Shown here in pieces: positions 16,446 through 25,403 of a stretch of DNA of 64,000 bases. The stretch's first letter is position 1; every line of letters starts with the position of its first letter. Below the pieces are notes generated by a model. The model ran no database searches. It was given only the letters and a program-made list of their open reading frames with translations, and was not told the origin of the DNA. This stretch comes from Haloplanus sp. CK5-1. Lineage in GTDB: Archaea > Halobacteriota > Halobacteria > Halobacteriales > Haloferacaceae. The stretch lies in contig NZ_CP147505.1 of the NCBI RefSeq assembly GCF_037201915.1, positions 1,922,001 through 1,986,000 of the forward strand, in the 5' to 3' direction. Position numbers and translations under genes: made by a program.

Positions 16446-16913
16446 ATGGACCTGTTCGGGCGGTCGGAGGACGCCGACGACGGGGACGGGGAGTCACGGG
16501 TCGCGCTGTTCGTCGACGGCCCGAACGTGCTCCGGGAAGAGTTCGACGTGGATCTAGACGACGTGCGCGGGGCCGCGAGCGAGGCGGGGCGACCGGCTAC
16601 TACGCGCCTCTACGTCGACGAACACGCGACCCCGCAGTTGATCCAGGCCGCCGAAGCCCGCGGGTTCGAGGTGGTGGTCACCAGCGGCGACGTGGACGTG
16701 AAACTCGCGGTCGATCTCACCCGGTTCGCCGTCTCCGGCCGCGCGGACGTCATCGCCGTCGCGTCACGGGACACCGACTTCAAACCCGCGATCGAGGCGG
16801 CCAACGCCGCCGGACTCCGGACGCTCGCCATCGCGCCGGGGACCCACGGCCGTTCGGACGGCCTGCGGAACGCGGCCGGCGAGAGCGTCACGCTCGGGGA
16901 GTCCCGCGAGTGA
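16446..16913 (+). CDS. NYN-domain (PIN-like) predicted nuclease, TIGR00288-like
   Basis: This 155-residue protein consists of a NYN domain. The acidic residues of a PIN-like metal site are visible in ALFVDGPNVLREEF (about residue 23), SGDVDVKLAVDL (about 80) and VASRDTDFKPAIEAA (about 103). The GxRTLAI strand and the C-terminal GLRNAAGES follow as in the archaeal LabA/DUF88-type family. Predicted activity is metal-dependent RNA cleavage; this is family inference. The gene is probably monocistronic and is followed by a cluster of repeated tRNA-3'-end-like sequences. Confidence 0.85.
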   Translation: MDLFGRSEDADDGDGESRVALFVDGPNVLREEFDVDLDDVRGAASEAGRPATTRLYVDEHATPQLIQAAEARGFEVVVTSGDVDVKLAVDLTRFAVSGRADVIAVASRDTDFKPAIEAANAAGLRTLAIAPGTHGRSDGLRNAAGESVTLGESRE

Positions 16914-16918
16914 GTCGA

Positions 16919-17110
16919 ATGGACTCGCCGGGAGTGCCGTGAGCAGGGTGGGACCGACGGTCCCGCTGGCAGCCGGCGCGAAGCGCCGGCGACGGACGCA
17001 GTGAGCGAAAGGAGATGGACTCGCCGGGAGTGCCGTGAGCGGAGCGAACGGCACGTCGGCGAGGGAATGAGTCGAGCGAAGCGAGACGAATGGACTCGCC
17101 GGGAGTGAGC
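16919..17110. repeat. Three direct repeats resembling the complement of a tRNA 3' end
   Basis: The sequence ATGGACTCGCCGGGAGTG occurs at 16919, 17015 and 17090; the first two copies continue identically as CCGTGAGC. The core TGGACTCGCCGGGA is the complement of TCCCGGCGAGTCCA, which looks like the T-arm/acceptor end of a haloarchaeal tRNA. Between copies are GC-rich direct repeats of the AGTGAGCGAAG type. No full tRNA is present. Confidence 0.7.
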
Positions 17111-17139
17111 TTTTGTCCGCCGGCCGACCACGTCCGGAT

Positions 17140-17988
17140 ATGGAGGAACTCGACACGCCGGTGCTCGACGACCACCTCCACCTCGACCCGGACGCCGGGC
17201 GGGGGCTGGAGGCGGTTCGGGACTTCCGGCGACTCGGCGGGACGCACCTGCTGGTGGTGAACAAGCCGTCCTGGCACCTGGACGTGGAGCCCGCGACCGG
17301 CGACGACTTCCGGGCCGTCTTCGACCGGACACTCGATATCGTCGCGGACGCGGACGACCTGCTCCCGGGCCGGGCGTGGCCCGTCCTCGGCGTCCATCCG
17401 GGGTTGATCTCCCGCCTCGTCGACGACCGAGAACGCTCGCCAGCCGAGGCGCGCGACCTGATGTGTGCGGGCCTCGACGCCGCGGCCGACTACGTCGACG
17501 AGGGACGGGCGCTCGCGCTCAAGTCCGGCCGCCCCCACTACGAAGTGTCCGACGCTGTGTGGGACGCCTCGAACGCCGTGCTCCGGCACGCGCTCGAGTT
17601 GGGGGCCGGCCTCGATTGTGCGGTCCAGTTGCACACCGAGGCGAGCGAGGACCTCACCGAAGTGGCGTCGTGGGCCGAGGATCGGGGCTTGCCCGCCAAT
17701 CGCGTCGTGAAACACTACGCGGGGCCGACGCTCGCGGGGCCGACGCCAAGTGTCATGTGTCGCAAGGAGTGGTTGCGCGAGGTCTGCGAGACGGACACAC
17801 CGTTCCTGATGGAGACGGACTTCGTGGACGACCCCGACCGGCCGGGTGCGGTGATGGGTCCCAAGACGGTGCCGCGGCGGGTCCGTTGGCTGCTGGAGGA
17901 GGGGTACGACGACGCGGTCCACCGGGCACACGTCGAGACGCCCGCCCGCGTCTACGGCGTCGACACTGAGGCGACGCTGACGGCGTGA
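17140..17988 (+). CDS. TatD-like metal-dependent hydrolase (COG1099 type)
   Basis: This 282-residue TIM-barrel amidohydrolase relative has metal-site residues in order: HxH in VLDDHLHLDPDAG (about residue 11), LKSGRPHYEVSD (about 128), QLHTEASED (about 164), VVKHYAGPT (about 190) and METDFVDDPDRPG (about 225). The family includes DNases and other metal-dependent hydrolases; the archaeal subgroup is uncharacterised. The ATG at 17140 (MEELDTPVLDD) directly precedes the first strand, so the upstream frame extension is unlikely. It is close downstream of the tRNA-end-like repeats and probably monocistronic. Confidence 0.8.
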   Translation: MEELDTPVLDDHLHLDPDAGRGLEAVRDFRRLGGTHLLVVNKPSWHLDVEPATGDDFRAVFDRTLDIVADADDLLPGRAWPVLGVHPGLISRLVDDRERSPAEARDLMCAGLDAAADYVDEGRALALKSGRPHYEVSDAVWDASNAVLRHALELGAGLDCAVQLHTEASEDLTEVASWAEDRGLPANRVVKHYAGPTLAGPTPSVMCRKEWLREVCETDTPFLMETDFVDDPDRPGAVMGPKTVPRRVRWLLEEGYDDAVHRAHVETPARVYGVDTEATLTA

Positions 17989-18111
17989 CCGGCCCCTCGA
18001 CCTCACCGAACCCCGAAAAAACGGTCTGCAACGCCCCGTGACCGCCGTCTCTGGAACGGGACGCGGCGGGCGATAGGAAAGGTCTTTGAGTCCACGAACG
18101 TTCGATCCGGT

Positions 18112-18699
18112 ATGACCGACGTGGAGGACACGTTCTACACTAGAGACCGCTGGCAGAACTGGATCGGCCGCGTGGCCGAGGAGGACCTCGATCCGGAGAA
18201 CGAGGATTCGGCACGACTCCTGCTCAACCTGCAGGACGACGCCGCCATCGCCGTCGCGAAGATCATCAGCGCCCACGAGGACGGCCGACTGGACGACGAC
18301 GAGGCCGTCGCGGAACTGGCCGACGTGCGCGACATCGTCCTCGACGACGTCGAGTTGGAGGACGAGGAAAAGCGGATGCTGGTCGACGGCGTCCAGACGA
18401 GTCTGGTCTGTGTCTTCTACGCGGCCGAGGAGTTCATCTCCGCTGGCGTGGCCGAGGAGGGGACGATCGAGGAGTACGTCCACGCCGCCGCGGACGCCGA
18501 GGCCAACGAGGACCTCGACGCCGCACTCGGCTACCTCGTGCAGGCGGGCACGCGCATCATCGACGGCGACGAACTCGACATCGCGCTCGTGGAGGATCTG
18601 GAGTACGGCCTCGTCTCCGAGTGGGTCAACGGCCTCGACAGCCTCCAGAGCGCGATGAGCGATCCCGAAGTCGTCGAAGAGGACGAGGACGAAGACTGA
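18112..18699 (+). CDS. DUF2150 family protein
   Basis: This 195-residue, very acidic, all-helical cytoplasmic protein starts MTDVEDTFYTRDRWQNWIGR and ends in an Asp/Glu tail. The sequence pattern fits the DUF2150 family, restricted to haloarchaea and relatives; its function is unknown. No catalytic motif or membrane segment is visible. It is flanked by independent genes with short spacers (124 bp upstream, 45 bp downstream), so operon membership with the pilin-like genes downstream is possible but unproven. Confidence 0.75.
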   Translation: MTDVEDTFYTRDRWQNWIGRVAEEDLDPENEDSARLLLNLQDDAAIAVAKIISAHEDGRLDDDEAVAELADVRDIVLDDVELEDEEKRMLVDGVQTSLVCVFYAAEEFISAGVAEEGTIEEYVHAAADAEANEDLDAALGYLVQAGTRIIDGDELDIALVEDLEYGLVSEWVNGLDSLQSAMSDPEVVEEDEDED

Positions 18700-18744
18700 T
18701 ACTCGGGCCGGCACCCTTTTGAACGCTGGTGGCAAAAGCCGGCT

Positions 18745-20490
18745 ATGCGATTCCGGGACGACCGGCGCGCCGCCGCCCTCCAAGTCGGCGCCATCCTCCT
18801 CCTTGGCTTTCTCGTCATAGGCTTGTCACTCTACCAGTCGACTGTCGTCCCCGATCAGAACGAGCGTGTGGAGTTCAACCACAACCAGCAGGTCCAGGAG
18901 AGCCTGCAGGACGTACGCAATGGGATTCTACGGACTGCGGCCGCCGAGCGCACCAGTCCGACGACGGTGCCGCTCGGCACGCGCTATCCGACCCGGATCG
19001 TCGCGGTGAACCCGCCACCCTCCAGCGGCCGCCTCGCGACCGATTCGGGGGGTGCCGTGACGCTCGTCAACGCCACCGCGGTCAACGACGAAACGGCTGA
19101 CTACTGGAACGGGACGAACCGATCGTACGCGAGCCAGCGGCTGACGTACGACCCCGACTACAGCGTCTATCAGAACGCGCCACGGACCGTCTACGACGAC
19201 ACCGTCCTCTACAACGAGTTCGACGGCGGGAGCCGGGCGGTGACCGGCCAGCTCCTCCTCGAGGGGAACCTGATCTACGTCGTCGCGCTGAACGGCTCGC
19301 TGGGCCGGAGCGGGACGCAGGCGGTGTCGGTCAGCCCCACGCCCGTCAGCGCGAGCGATCGGACCGTCGCGGTCAACGGCAGCGACATCGACATCGAGGT
19401 CGATACGGACCTCCCGGAGGACGAGTGGGAGCGCCTGCTCGAAGACCAGTACGAGTCGAACGGCGGGCGGATCGCGGGCAACGCGAGCGGCGTGACGGTG
19501 AGCGGGGGCACCCTGACCGTCGACCTCGTGTCGAACCGCACCTATCGCCTGCGGATGGCGAAAGTCGGGGTCGGCACCGGGATCACGGACACGACGGAGC
19601 GGTATCTGACGGTCGTCGACGGCGCCGACAGCGTCACCACGGGCGGCACCCGTCGGATCGTCCTCGAGGTTCGGGACGGCTACAACAACCCCGTCTCCGG
19701 CGTGACCGTCGACGCCGCCGTCGACGGCGAGGGATCGATCCCGCCGAGCGAGCAGGAGACCGTCTCCGACGGCGACGGTCGGGTCGTCTACGAGTACGAC
19801 GCGCCCGACTCGAGCACCGGCGGGATCGTGACCGACCGCCTCAACTTCACGTTCGACACGCCCGCGGACCGGCCGGACTTCAGCGGCGAGGAACCGGAGT
19901 CGGTGCGGATCAACGTGACGGTGGTGGCGAGCGGTGGCGGTGGCGGCGGCGGGGCCGGCCCGAACGCCATCATCGACACCTTCGACGACCGCGATCTGAG
20001 CGAGTACACCGGCAACACCGGCGTCTTCGACGTCGGGAACCAACAGCTCCGCTCGGAAGGATCGGGCCGGATCTACTCGAACGTGGGTGACGGGCTCGAC
20101 AACTACCCCTCGCGAGGCGACACCATCCAGTTCGAGTACGAGAACCAGCAGGGCAACGTCGGTCGGTTCCAGTTCGGCCTCGACGACGGCGGCAGCGGCG
20201 GCTACCAGCTCGTGATGAACGCCGGCCAGCCGCTCACGCTGGAGAAACGTGGGACCGGAAAGAGCAGCACTGCAAGTGGGACGCTACAACAGAACACGAA
20301 CTACGTGATCGAGATCGAGTGGGGCCCGGGGAGCGATATCGTCGCCACGGCGTACGAACAGAACGCTGACGGGACGAAGGGGACACAGGTGTCGTCGGTG
20401 ACGCTGGGCGACAATCGGGACGACAGCGGGGGGATCGGCTTCTCCGTCGGCGGTGCCGGGAACGTCTTCGACGAGGTCATCCTCGTCTGA
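18745..20490 (+). CDS. Large surface protein with pilin-like N-terminus, Ig-like and lectin-like domains
   Basis: This 581-residue protein has a short charged N-terminus (MRFRDDRRAAALQ), one hydrophobic helix (VGAILLLGFLVIGLSLYQ) and then an extracellular region. The middle contains a bacterial-Ig/invasin-like module (GGTRRIVLEVRDGYNNPVSG, about residues 290-380). A poly-Gly linker follows, then a C-terminal jelly-roll/LamG-like domain (IIDTFDDRDLSEYTGNTG to FDEVILV). Many NxS/T sites suggest N-glycosylation. The N-terminal helix resembles archaeal pseudopilins without a perfect prepilin peptidase site. It is followed after 72 bp by a type IV pilin gene, so both may form a surface or pilus structure with adhesive tip function (inference). 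Confidence 0.7.
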   Translation: MRFRDDRRAAALQVGAILLLGFLVIGLSLYQSTVVPDQNERVEFNHNQQVQESLQDVRNGILRTAAAERTSPTTVPLGTRYPTRIVAVNPPPSSGRLATDSGGAVTLVNATAVNDETADYWNGTNRSYASQRLTYDPDYSVYQNAPRTVYDDTVLYNEFDGGSRAVTGQLLLEGNLIYVVALNGSLGRSGTQAVSVSPTPVSASDRTVAVNGSDIDIEVDTDLPEDEWERLLEDQYESNGGRIAGNASGVTVSGGTLTVDLVSNRTYRLRMAKVGVGTGITDTTERYLTVVDGADSVTTGGTRRIVLEVRDGYNNPVSGVTVDAAVDGEGSIPPSEQETVSDGDGRVVYEYDAPDSSTGGIVTDRLNFTFDTPADRPDFSGEEPESVRINVTVVASGGGGGGGAGPNAIIDTFDDRDLSEYTGNTGVFDVGNQQLRSEGSGRIYSNVGDGLDNYPSRGDTIQFEYENQQGNVGRFQFGLDDGGSGGYQLVMNAGQPLTLEKRGTGKSSTASGTLQQNTNYVIEIEWGPGSDIVATAYEQNADGTKGTQVSSVTLGDNRDDSGGIGFSVGGAGNVFDEVILV

Positions 20491-20562
20491 CCGGGACGGC
20501 CAGTATCACGGCCGATACTGGTAGCCGCACATTGATACCCATCCACCGGCTATCGGGGGACG

Positions 20563-21843
20563 ATGGACGACCGCGCCCAGTCCGAAGCGGTCGGCTCTAT
20601 CCTCGTCATCGGTCTCGTCGTCGTGGTCGTCGGGATCGCCGGAGCCGCGGCGCTGGGCCCGCTCACGTCGGGGACGGACACCGTCCGGGCGGAGATCACC
20701 GGCGATATCGGGACCGGCGGGATCGACATCTCCCACCAAGGCGGCGACGCGCTCCCGAGCGCGGACCTCCGCCTGATCGTCCGAGTGAACGGGAGCGAGA
20801 CGGGTCTCGACTGGGCGGACGGCACGCTCTCGGGGGGCGACGACGCGTTCGACCCCGGCGAGGGGTGGCGCGTCAGCCGTGACTACCACGCGGACAGCGT
20901 CGTCGCAGTAACGCTGATCCACGAGCCGTCGAACACGATCCTGTTCGACACCGAGCGGAGCCCGGCGAGCACGGATCCGGTCGTCGCCGACCGGGGCGGG
21001 AACCTCGGGGCCAGGGACAGCGAGGGGGCCGTTTCGGGCGGGACGAACCGCGGGGACGACGGGAACGGAGCGGACGAATCCATCGCGGTCGGGGTCAACG
21101 ACCTGACCTATCTCGACGGGGACGCCCCACAGTTCGTCGTCTCGTACGACGTAGGGTCCGTGAACGACTCCTTCGACCGGGTGGAAGTGGAGTTCGACGG
21201 CGAGGACGCCGACGACCGGACACTGAGCGCCGACCGTCCCCGCGGAAGCGTCGGGTTCCTCGGCGACTACGGCGCCGACGAACCGTACACGATCACGATC
21301 CGAACGTACGACGACGACGGCAGTGTGGGTCGGAACCGAACGATCACGGACCGGGCGGACACGGAGGATCGGTTCGGTGGCGACCTGAGCGAATCCGACA
21401 GCCCGACGCTCGACGACGATACGACGATCACCGATGAGAGCGATCCGGAGACCGACGAGGTCCAGTATCGCTTCGACTACGAGGTGGAGACGGAGGGGAA
21501 CTTTGGGGGCGTGGTCCTCGGGATGGTCAACCGGAACGGAAACGGCGACACGGTCGTCTATCCGCCCGAGTGGGAGTGGAGCGACGGCGAGGTTGCGACC
21601 CTGGATACGGCGGATGGCGAGGAGACGCTCGATGCGGACTACCGGGCCGAAACCGAGTACAAGCTAACGATCCTCGTCTTCGACGACGAAGGGGCCGTGG
21701 TCGACACACTGAGGGTGTTCGACGAAGCCGACGGTGAGGGAGTTGAGTGTGAGGACGGCGGGGACGACTGCGACGAGGGCGATGACGATGATGACGGCGA
21801 CGATCCAGGGAACTCCGGCTCGGCACCGGGACGGAACAAGTGA
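20563..21843 (+). CDS. Archaeal type IV pilin (large, acidic C-terminal region)
   Basis: This 426-residue protein has a class III signal and pilin helix: MDDRAQSEAVGSILVIGLVV matches the DRAQSxAVGxIL prepilin pattern of haloarchaeal pilins (DUF1628-type N-terminus), cleaved by PibD. Next is a beta-rich domain up to about residue 150, then acidic linkers and two further beta-rich segments (YLDGDAPQFVVSYDVGSV; VQYRFDYEVETEGNFGG). It ends in an Asp/Gly/Asn-rich tail. It is much longer than minor pilins (usually 120-180 residues), so it may be a capping or adhesive pilin. It follows another pilin-like surface gene. Confidence 0.8.
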   Translation: MDDRAQSEAVGSILVIGLVVVVVGIAGAAALGPLTSGTDTVRAEITGDIGTGGIDISHQGGDALPSADLRLIVRVNGSETGLDWADGTLSGGDDAFDPGEGWRVSRDYHADSVVAVTLIHEPSNTILFDTERSPASTDPVVADRGGNLGARDSEGAVSGGTNRGDDGNGADESIAVGVNDLTYLDGDAPQFVVSYDVGSVNDSFDRVEVEFDGEDADDRTLSADRPRGSVGFLGDYGADEPYTITIRTYDDDGSVGRNRTITDRADTEDRFGGDLSESDSPTLDDDTTITDESDPETDEVQYRFDYEVETEGNFGGVVLGMVNRNGNGDTVVYPPEWEWSDGEVATLDTADGEETLDADYRAETEYKLTILVFDDEGAVVDTLRVFDEADGEGVECEDGGDDCDEGDDDDDGDDPGNSGSAPGRNK

Positions 21844-21889
21844 TACCCGGCCGCAAAAGACACCCTCGTCCACGAGGAAACCCGCACGA

Positions 21890-22159
21890 ATGTCGCTGAC
21901 GACGCGCTTGGTCGCACTCGCCGGAACGGGACTGCTCACCGTGAGCGCCCTCGCCGCCTGCGCGGGCGTCGCTCTCGTCGGCTGGCTCCTAGTTGCGGGG
22001 CCGACCGCCCCCCGCGTCATGGCCACGATGGTGGCTTTCGGCCTCGCCCTGAGCGCCGGACTCGCCGGCGTCGTGGCCCGCAAGCACGCAGCCGGGACCC
22101 TCCTCCCGTCCGACGTCGACCTGTCGGTCGGATTCCGCGGCGGCCAGGGCGGGCTGTAG
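21890..22159 (+). CDS. Small membrane protein, uncharacterised
   Basis: This 89-residue protein has two hydrophobic segments (about residues 6-32: LVALAGTGLLTVSALAAC; and 38-62: RVMATMVAFGLALSAGLAG) and a short polar C-terminus (LPSDVDLSVGFRGGQGG). The ATG at 21890 is the only start that puts the helices at the N-terminus. It lies 46 bp downstream of the pilin gene and may be co-transcribed. No family was recognised. Confidence 0.6.
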   Translation: MSLTTRLVALAGTGLLTVSALAACAGVALVGWLLVAGPTAPRVMATMVAFGLALSAGLAGVVARKHAAGTLLPSDVDLSVGFRGGQGGL

Positions 22160-22280
22160 GGGGTCGATCCCCGGCTCGTCCCTCGCCGCTCCGCTTCGAG
22201 GTCTCACTCCCGCCGGTCGTTCGACCTCGCTTCCGCCGAACCCGTATTTCGACGTCCGACGTATCCAGCATCGACAAACC

Positions 22281-22287
22281 CATATAG
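22281..22287 (+). promoter_or_regulatory. TATA-like element for HMG-CoA synthase
   Basis: CATATAG is centred about 25 bp before the ATG at 22309, with no ribosome-binding site between, as expected for a leaderless transcript. Confidence 0.5.
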
Positions 22288-22308
22288 CGGCTCCCGCTAC
22301 CCGAGGGT

Positions 22309-23646
22309 ATGACAGCCGTCGGCATCGACGCAATCGAAATCTGGACGGGGAAACTCGCCTTGGACCTGGCCGAGACGTTCGCGCCGGCCAAGGACGACAA
22401 CCCGGAGAAGTACACGAAGGGGCTGGGGCTGCGGGCCTCCTCGTTCCCGGACACCTACGAAGACATCGTCACGATGGGCGCGAACGCGGCCAAGCGTCTG
22501 ATGGACCGGAAGGGGCTGGAACCGGACGACATCGGCCGCATCGACGTGGCGACCGAGAGCGCGTTCGACAACTCCAAACCCGTCTCGACGTACATCGCCG
22601 GCTGCCTCGAGGACGTCTACGACGGCGACTTCCATCACGCGAACAAGGGCGAACGGAAGTTCGCCTGCGTCGCGGCCACCCAGAGCGTCGACGACGCGTA
22701 CAACTGGATCAAGGCGGGACGGAATCGCGGGCGTGCGGCGCTGGTGATCGCCACCGACACCGCGCTGTACGCACGGGGTGACCCCGGCGAGGCCACCCAA
22801 GGTGCGGGTGCGGTGGCGATGCTCGTCGACGAGGACCCGTCGCTGGTCGAGATTTCGACCGAGCAGGGGTACGGTAGCGCCGACGAGACGGACTTCCTCA
22901 AGCCGAACCAGCAGTTCCCGAGCGTCGACGGCAAGCGCTCGGTGAAGGTCTACCTCGCACGGATGCGCGAGGCTTTGGAGGACTTCGAGAGCGTTGCCGG
23001 GCGAACCCACCCCGACGACTTCGCGTACATCCCCTTCCACACGCCGTTCCCGGGGATGGTCCGGAAGGCCGCGCTGCTCGGGTTCCGACACATGACCCGC
23101 GACACCGACATCGAGGACGGCCTCGAAGGAGAGATCGGCCGCCAGCCCCGCCAAGACGACTACGAGGACTGGGACGCCTACGAGGAGGCCATCCGGGAGT
23201 ACATGGACCTGTTGAAGGAGACCGACACGTACGACACGTGGTACGCGCGGGCCATCGACCCGACGCTCACGCTCTCGCGACAGGTCGGGAACTGGTACAC
23301 CGGCTCGGTCCACGTCGCTCGCGTGAGCGCGCTCAAGGCCGCCGCGGAGACGGGACGGGCGCTCTCCGGCGAGCGACTCCTCGTCGGCTCTTACGGCTCC
23401 GGCGCGCAGGCCGAGATGCACGCAGAGACCGTCGCCGACGGCTGGCGCGAGGAGGTCGAGGCGCTCGACTTCGAGGAACAGCTCTCCCGGCGCTACGACC
23501 TGAGTTTCGAGGAGTACGGCCGCGTCCACGACGCACACAACCACGAAAAAGAGCGGGAGCGCGAGGAGTTCACCGTCCCGAGCGGCGAGTTCGTCTTCAC
23601 CGGGTGGGGGCGGATGAACGAGCGGACGTACGAGTACGTGGAGTGA
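22309..23646 (+). CDS. hmgB: Hydroxymethylglutaryl-CoA synthase
   Basis: This 445-residue enzyme condenses acetyl-CoA and acetoacetyl-CoA to HMG-CoA, the committed entry to the mevalonate pathway that supplies archaeal lipids and carotenoids. Visible motifs: VATESAFDNSKP (Glu region), the catalytic Cys in RKFACVAATQS (about residue 116), GDPGEATQGAGAVAML, and the His in PFHTPFPGM (about 245). SYGSGAQAEM lies near the C-terminus. The length matches the haloarchaeal enzyme. A TATA-like box is about 25 bp upstream. Its product ultimately feeds the bacterioruberin genes near 56-61 kb. Confidence 0.92.
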   Translation: MTAVGIDAIEIWTGKLALDLAETFAPAKDDNPEKYTKGLGLRASSFPDTYEDIVTMGANAAKRLMDRKGLEPDDIGRIDVATESAFDNSKPVSTYIAGCLEDVYDGDFHHANKGERKFACVAATQSVDDAYNWIKAGRNRGRAALVIATDTALYARGDPGEATQGAGAVAMLVDEDPSLVEISTEQGYGSADETDFLKPNQQFPSVDGKRSVKVYLARMREALEDFESVAGRTHPDDFAYIPFHTPFPGMVRKAALLGFRHMTRDTDIEDGLEGEIGRQPRQDDYEDWDAYEEAIREYMDLLKETDTYDTWYARAIDPTLTLSRQVGNWYTGSVHVARVSALKAAAETGRALSGERLLVGSYGSGAQAEMHAETVADGWREEVEALDFEEQLSRRYDLSFEEYGRVHDAHNHEKEREREEFTVPSGEFVFTGWGRMNERTYEYVE

Positions 23647-23658
23647 GGGCCCCGGCGG

Positions 23659-23890
23659 TCACTCCGTCGAGTTGCGCTTCGGCGCGCGGTCGGTGATGGC
23701 GCCCGCCAGTTCCACGTCCGATGGGTCGATCTCTCCGTGTTCCATCTTCGCGCCGCGGAGGTCGACGAAAGCGAAGTTCGCAGAGCGGAGGTCGGCGTGG
23801 GCTCGGCGTCGTCGAGGATCGCTCTGCTCGGGTTGGCCTCGTCGAGGGTAGCGCCACCCGAGCTCGACACCCCGGATCGATCACACGTGC
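23659..23890 (-). pseudogene. Remnant of a pentapeptide-repeat protein
   Basis: On the minus strand the stop at 23659-23661 ends a frame reading HADLRSANFAFVDLRGAKME and GEIDPSDVELAG. Upstream, in a different frame, is GATLDEANPSRAILDDA. Both show the A(D/N)LxxA pentapeptide periodicity (TLDEA-NPSRA-ILDDA; ADLRS-ANFAF-VDLRG). The two parts join if one indel is assumed near 23795-23800. No start or complete repeat domain remains, so this is probably the C-terminal relic of a longer beta-helix protein. It lies between HMG-CoA synthase and the convergent regulator. Confidence 0.5.
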
Positions 23891-23913
23891 GTGGTTCGTA
23901 CCGGCGGCGGTGC

Positions 23914-24621
23914 CTACGGCAAGGCCCGCAACTCCGCCAGCACCTCGTCGAGGTCGCGCGTCGACGTGGCGAGCGCGAACCCGTCGATGCGGGCGAGTTC
24001 CGGGGCGTACTCCCAGAGGTCGTCCGGGGTGAGGCCGTGGAGCACCACTGCGTTCGGCGTCGGATTCACGACCCGGAGCGCGACCAGCGGCGACTCGCCC
24101 CGAGTCACGTCGGTGAACACGAGCGCCCGGTTCGTGCTCTGCCCGTAGAGACGGTAGAACTCCTCGCTGGGCAGGCGAGTGATCGCCTCGATGCTGTTGA
24201 TGACCGTGTGACCGCTGACGTGGTCGTGGTCGCTCTCGACCACCTCCGTCGCGTCCAGCGCCTCGTAGAGGCGGTCGATCGGGACGGAAGTGGGATACTC
24301 GCGGAGGTCGTGGACGATGTCGCTCTCGAAGCCGGCCGAGATGACGCGGGCGTACTGGCGGATCCGACCGCCACCGCGGGCCTCGTCGATGTCGAGTAGC
24401 GCCCGGACGATCCGGCTGACGACGCCGATACCCGGGCTCTCCCGTCGCCCGCTCTCGTAGTCCGAGATGACCGACGACGAGACGTCGAGTCGGTCGGCGA
24501 GTTTCGTCTGTGAGACGTCGAAGTCGGTTCGCCACTTCCGGAGCGTCGCGCCGGGGTTGGAGCTGAGCGTTATCTCGCCGGCGATGCGTCTGGCGAGGTC
24601 GTCGCGGGGTTCGTCACTCAT
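23914..24621 (-). CDS. XRE-type helix-turn-helix regulator (COG1709-like)
   Basis: This 235-residue protein has an N-terminal HTH (about residues 26-70): LRKWRTDFDVSQTKLADRLD, then VSSSVISDYESGRRESPGIG, the typical lambda-repressor-like fold. The C-terminal domain (about 100-235) has no recognisable ligand motif but includes NRALVFTDVTRGESPLVALR and the final LDEVLAELRALP. This two-part architecture occurs in archaeal regulators of COG1709. I chose the ATG at 24621 because the preceding frame is proline/arginine-rich junk. Its target is unknown; the divergent hydrolase gene at 24740 shares the promoter region. Confidence 0.8.
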   Translation of the reverse strand: MSDEPRDDLARRIAGEITLSSNPGATLRKWRTDFDVSQTKLADRLDVSSSVISDYESGRRESPGIGVVSRIVRALLDIDEARGGGRIRQYARVISAGFESDIVHDLREYPTSVPIDRLYEALDATEVVESDHDHVSGHTVINSIEAITRLPSEEFYRLYGQSTNRALVFTDVTRGESPLVALRVVNPTPNAVVLHGLTPDDLWEYAPELARIDGFALATSTRDLDEVLAELRALP

Positions 24622-24739
24622 TTCTCGGCCACCACCCGTGGGACCACACCATACCCGAATCCGGGGCGGTGACCGCAAAAGGCTACCGGAACGGTCGACT
24701 GGGCCGTGGATTCAAGCCGTTGACGCGCAAGGATCATCC

Positions 24740-25360
24740 ATGCCCTCGACCGTCGTCCACCTCGCCGTCGGCGGTATCGTCGCTGCCGCCTTGCTGGGCG
24801 ACGACTTCGACCGGCGATCGGTCGCCGTCGTCCTCGCCGCGACGGCCGTTCCGGACCTCGACACCTTCGCCGGGCTCTACCTCCAAGGCACACACCGGGC
24901 GCTGTTGCACACGTTACTCCTCCCGCTCGCCGCCGGCGCGCTACTCGCCTACGACACCCGGGTTCGGGAGACATCCTGGCTCCGCGACCACTGGGGTGGG
25001 CGCGGCGTCCACGTCTCGTGGGTCGCCGTCGCCGCACTGCTGTTCGGGGGCGTTCTCCCCGACCTGATGACCAACGGCGTGAACGCCTTCTACCCGCTGT
25101 ACGACCGGTTCCTAACCGTCGACGGCGAACTCCTGCTGTCGAATCAGCGGGGGGTCGTCCAGACGTTCGTCGACCTGTCGCCGCCGGAGAAAGCGCCGTC
25201 GACGACCCAAAACACCCACTACTGGACGGGTGTCGACCCGTCGCGGGGCGACGAACCCGAGGACGTCGAGCGGATCTTCCCGGTCGTCCGGTCGGGGTTC
25301 CAGACGCTCGTCGTCCTGCTCGGCGCGTTCACGCTCGGTGCGCGCTTCCGGGACCGCTGA
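24740..25360 (+). CDS. Membrane-bound metal-dependent hydrolase, YdjM/DUF457 family
   Basis: This 206-residue membrane protein begins MPSTVVHLAVGGIVAAALLG. It has the family's scattered metal-binding residues: H in TVVHLAVG, PDLDTF (about residue 40), THRALLHTLLLPL (about 52) and LPDLMTNGVNAFYPLYDR (about 105). There are three to four hydrophobic segments. Members are annotated as LexA-binding, inner-membrane-bound putative hydrolases, but their substrates are unknown. It is divergent from the XRE regulator and ends 43 bp before the photolyase gene. Confidence 0.8.
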   Translation: MPSTVVHLAVGGIVAAALLGDDFDRRSVAVVLAATAVPDLDTFAGLYLQGTHRALLHTLLLPLAAGALLAYDTRVRETSWLRDHWGGRGVHVSWVAVAALLFGGVLPDLMTNGVNAFYPLYDRFLTVDGELLLSNQRGVVQTFVDLSPPEKAPSTTQNTHYWTGVDPSRGDEPEDVERIFPVVRSGFQTLVVLLGAFTLGARFRDR

Positions 25361-25403
25361 CCCACGCCGCGGTTTGATGTGACTGTGGCCGTTACGGGGT
25401 GCG

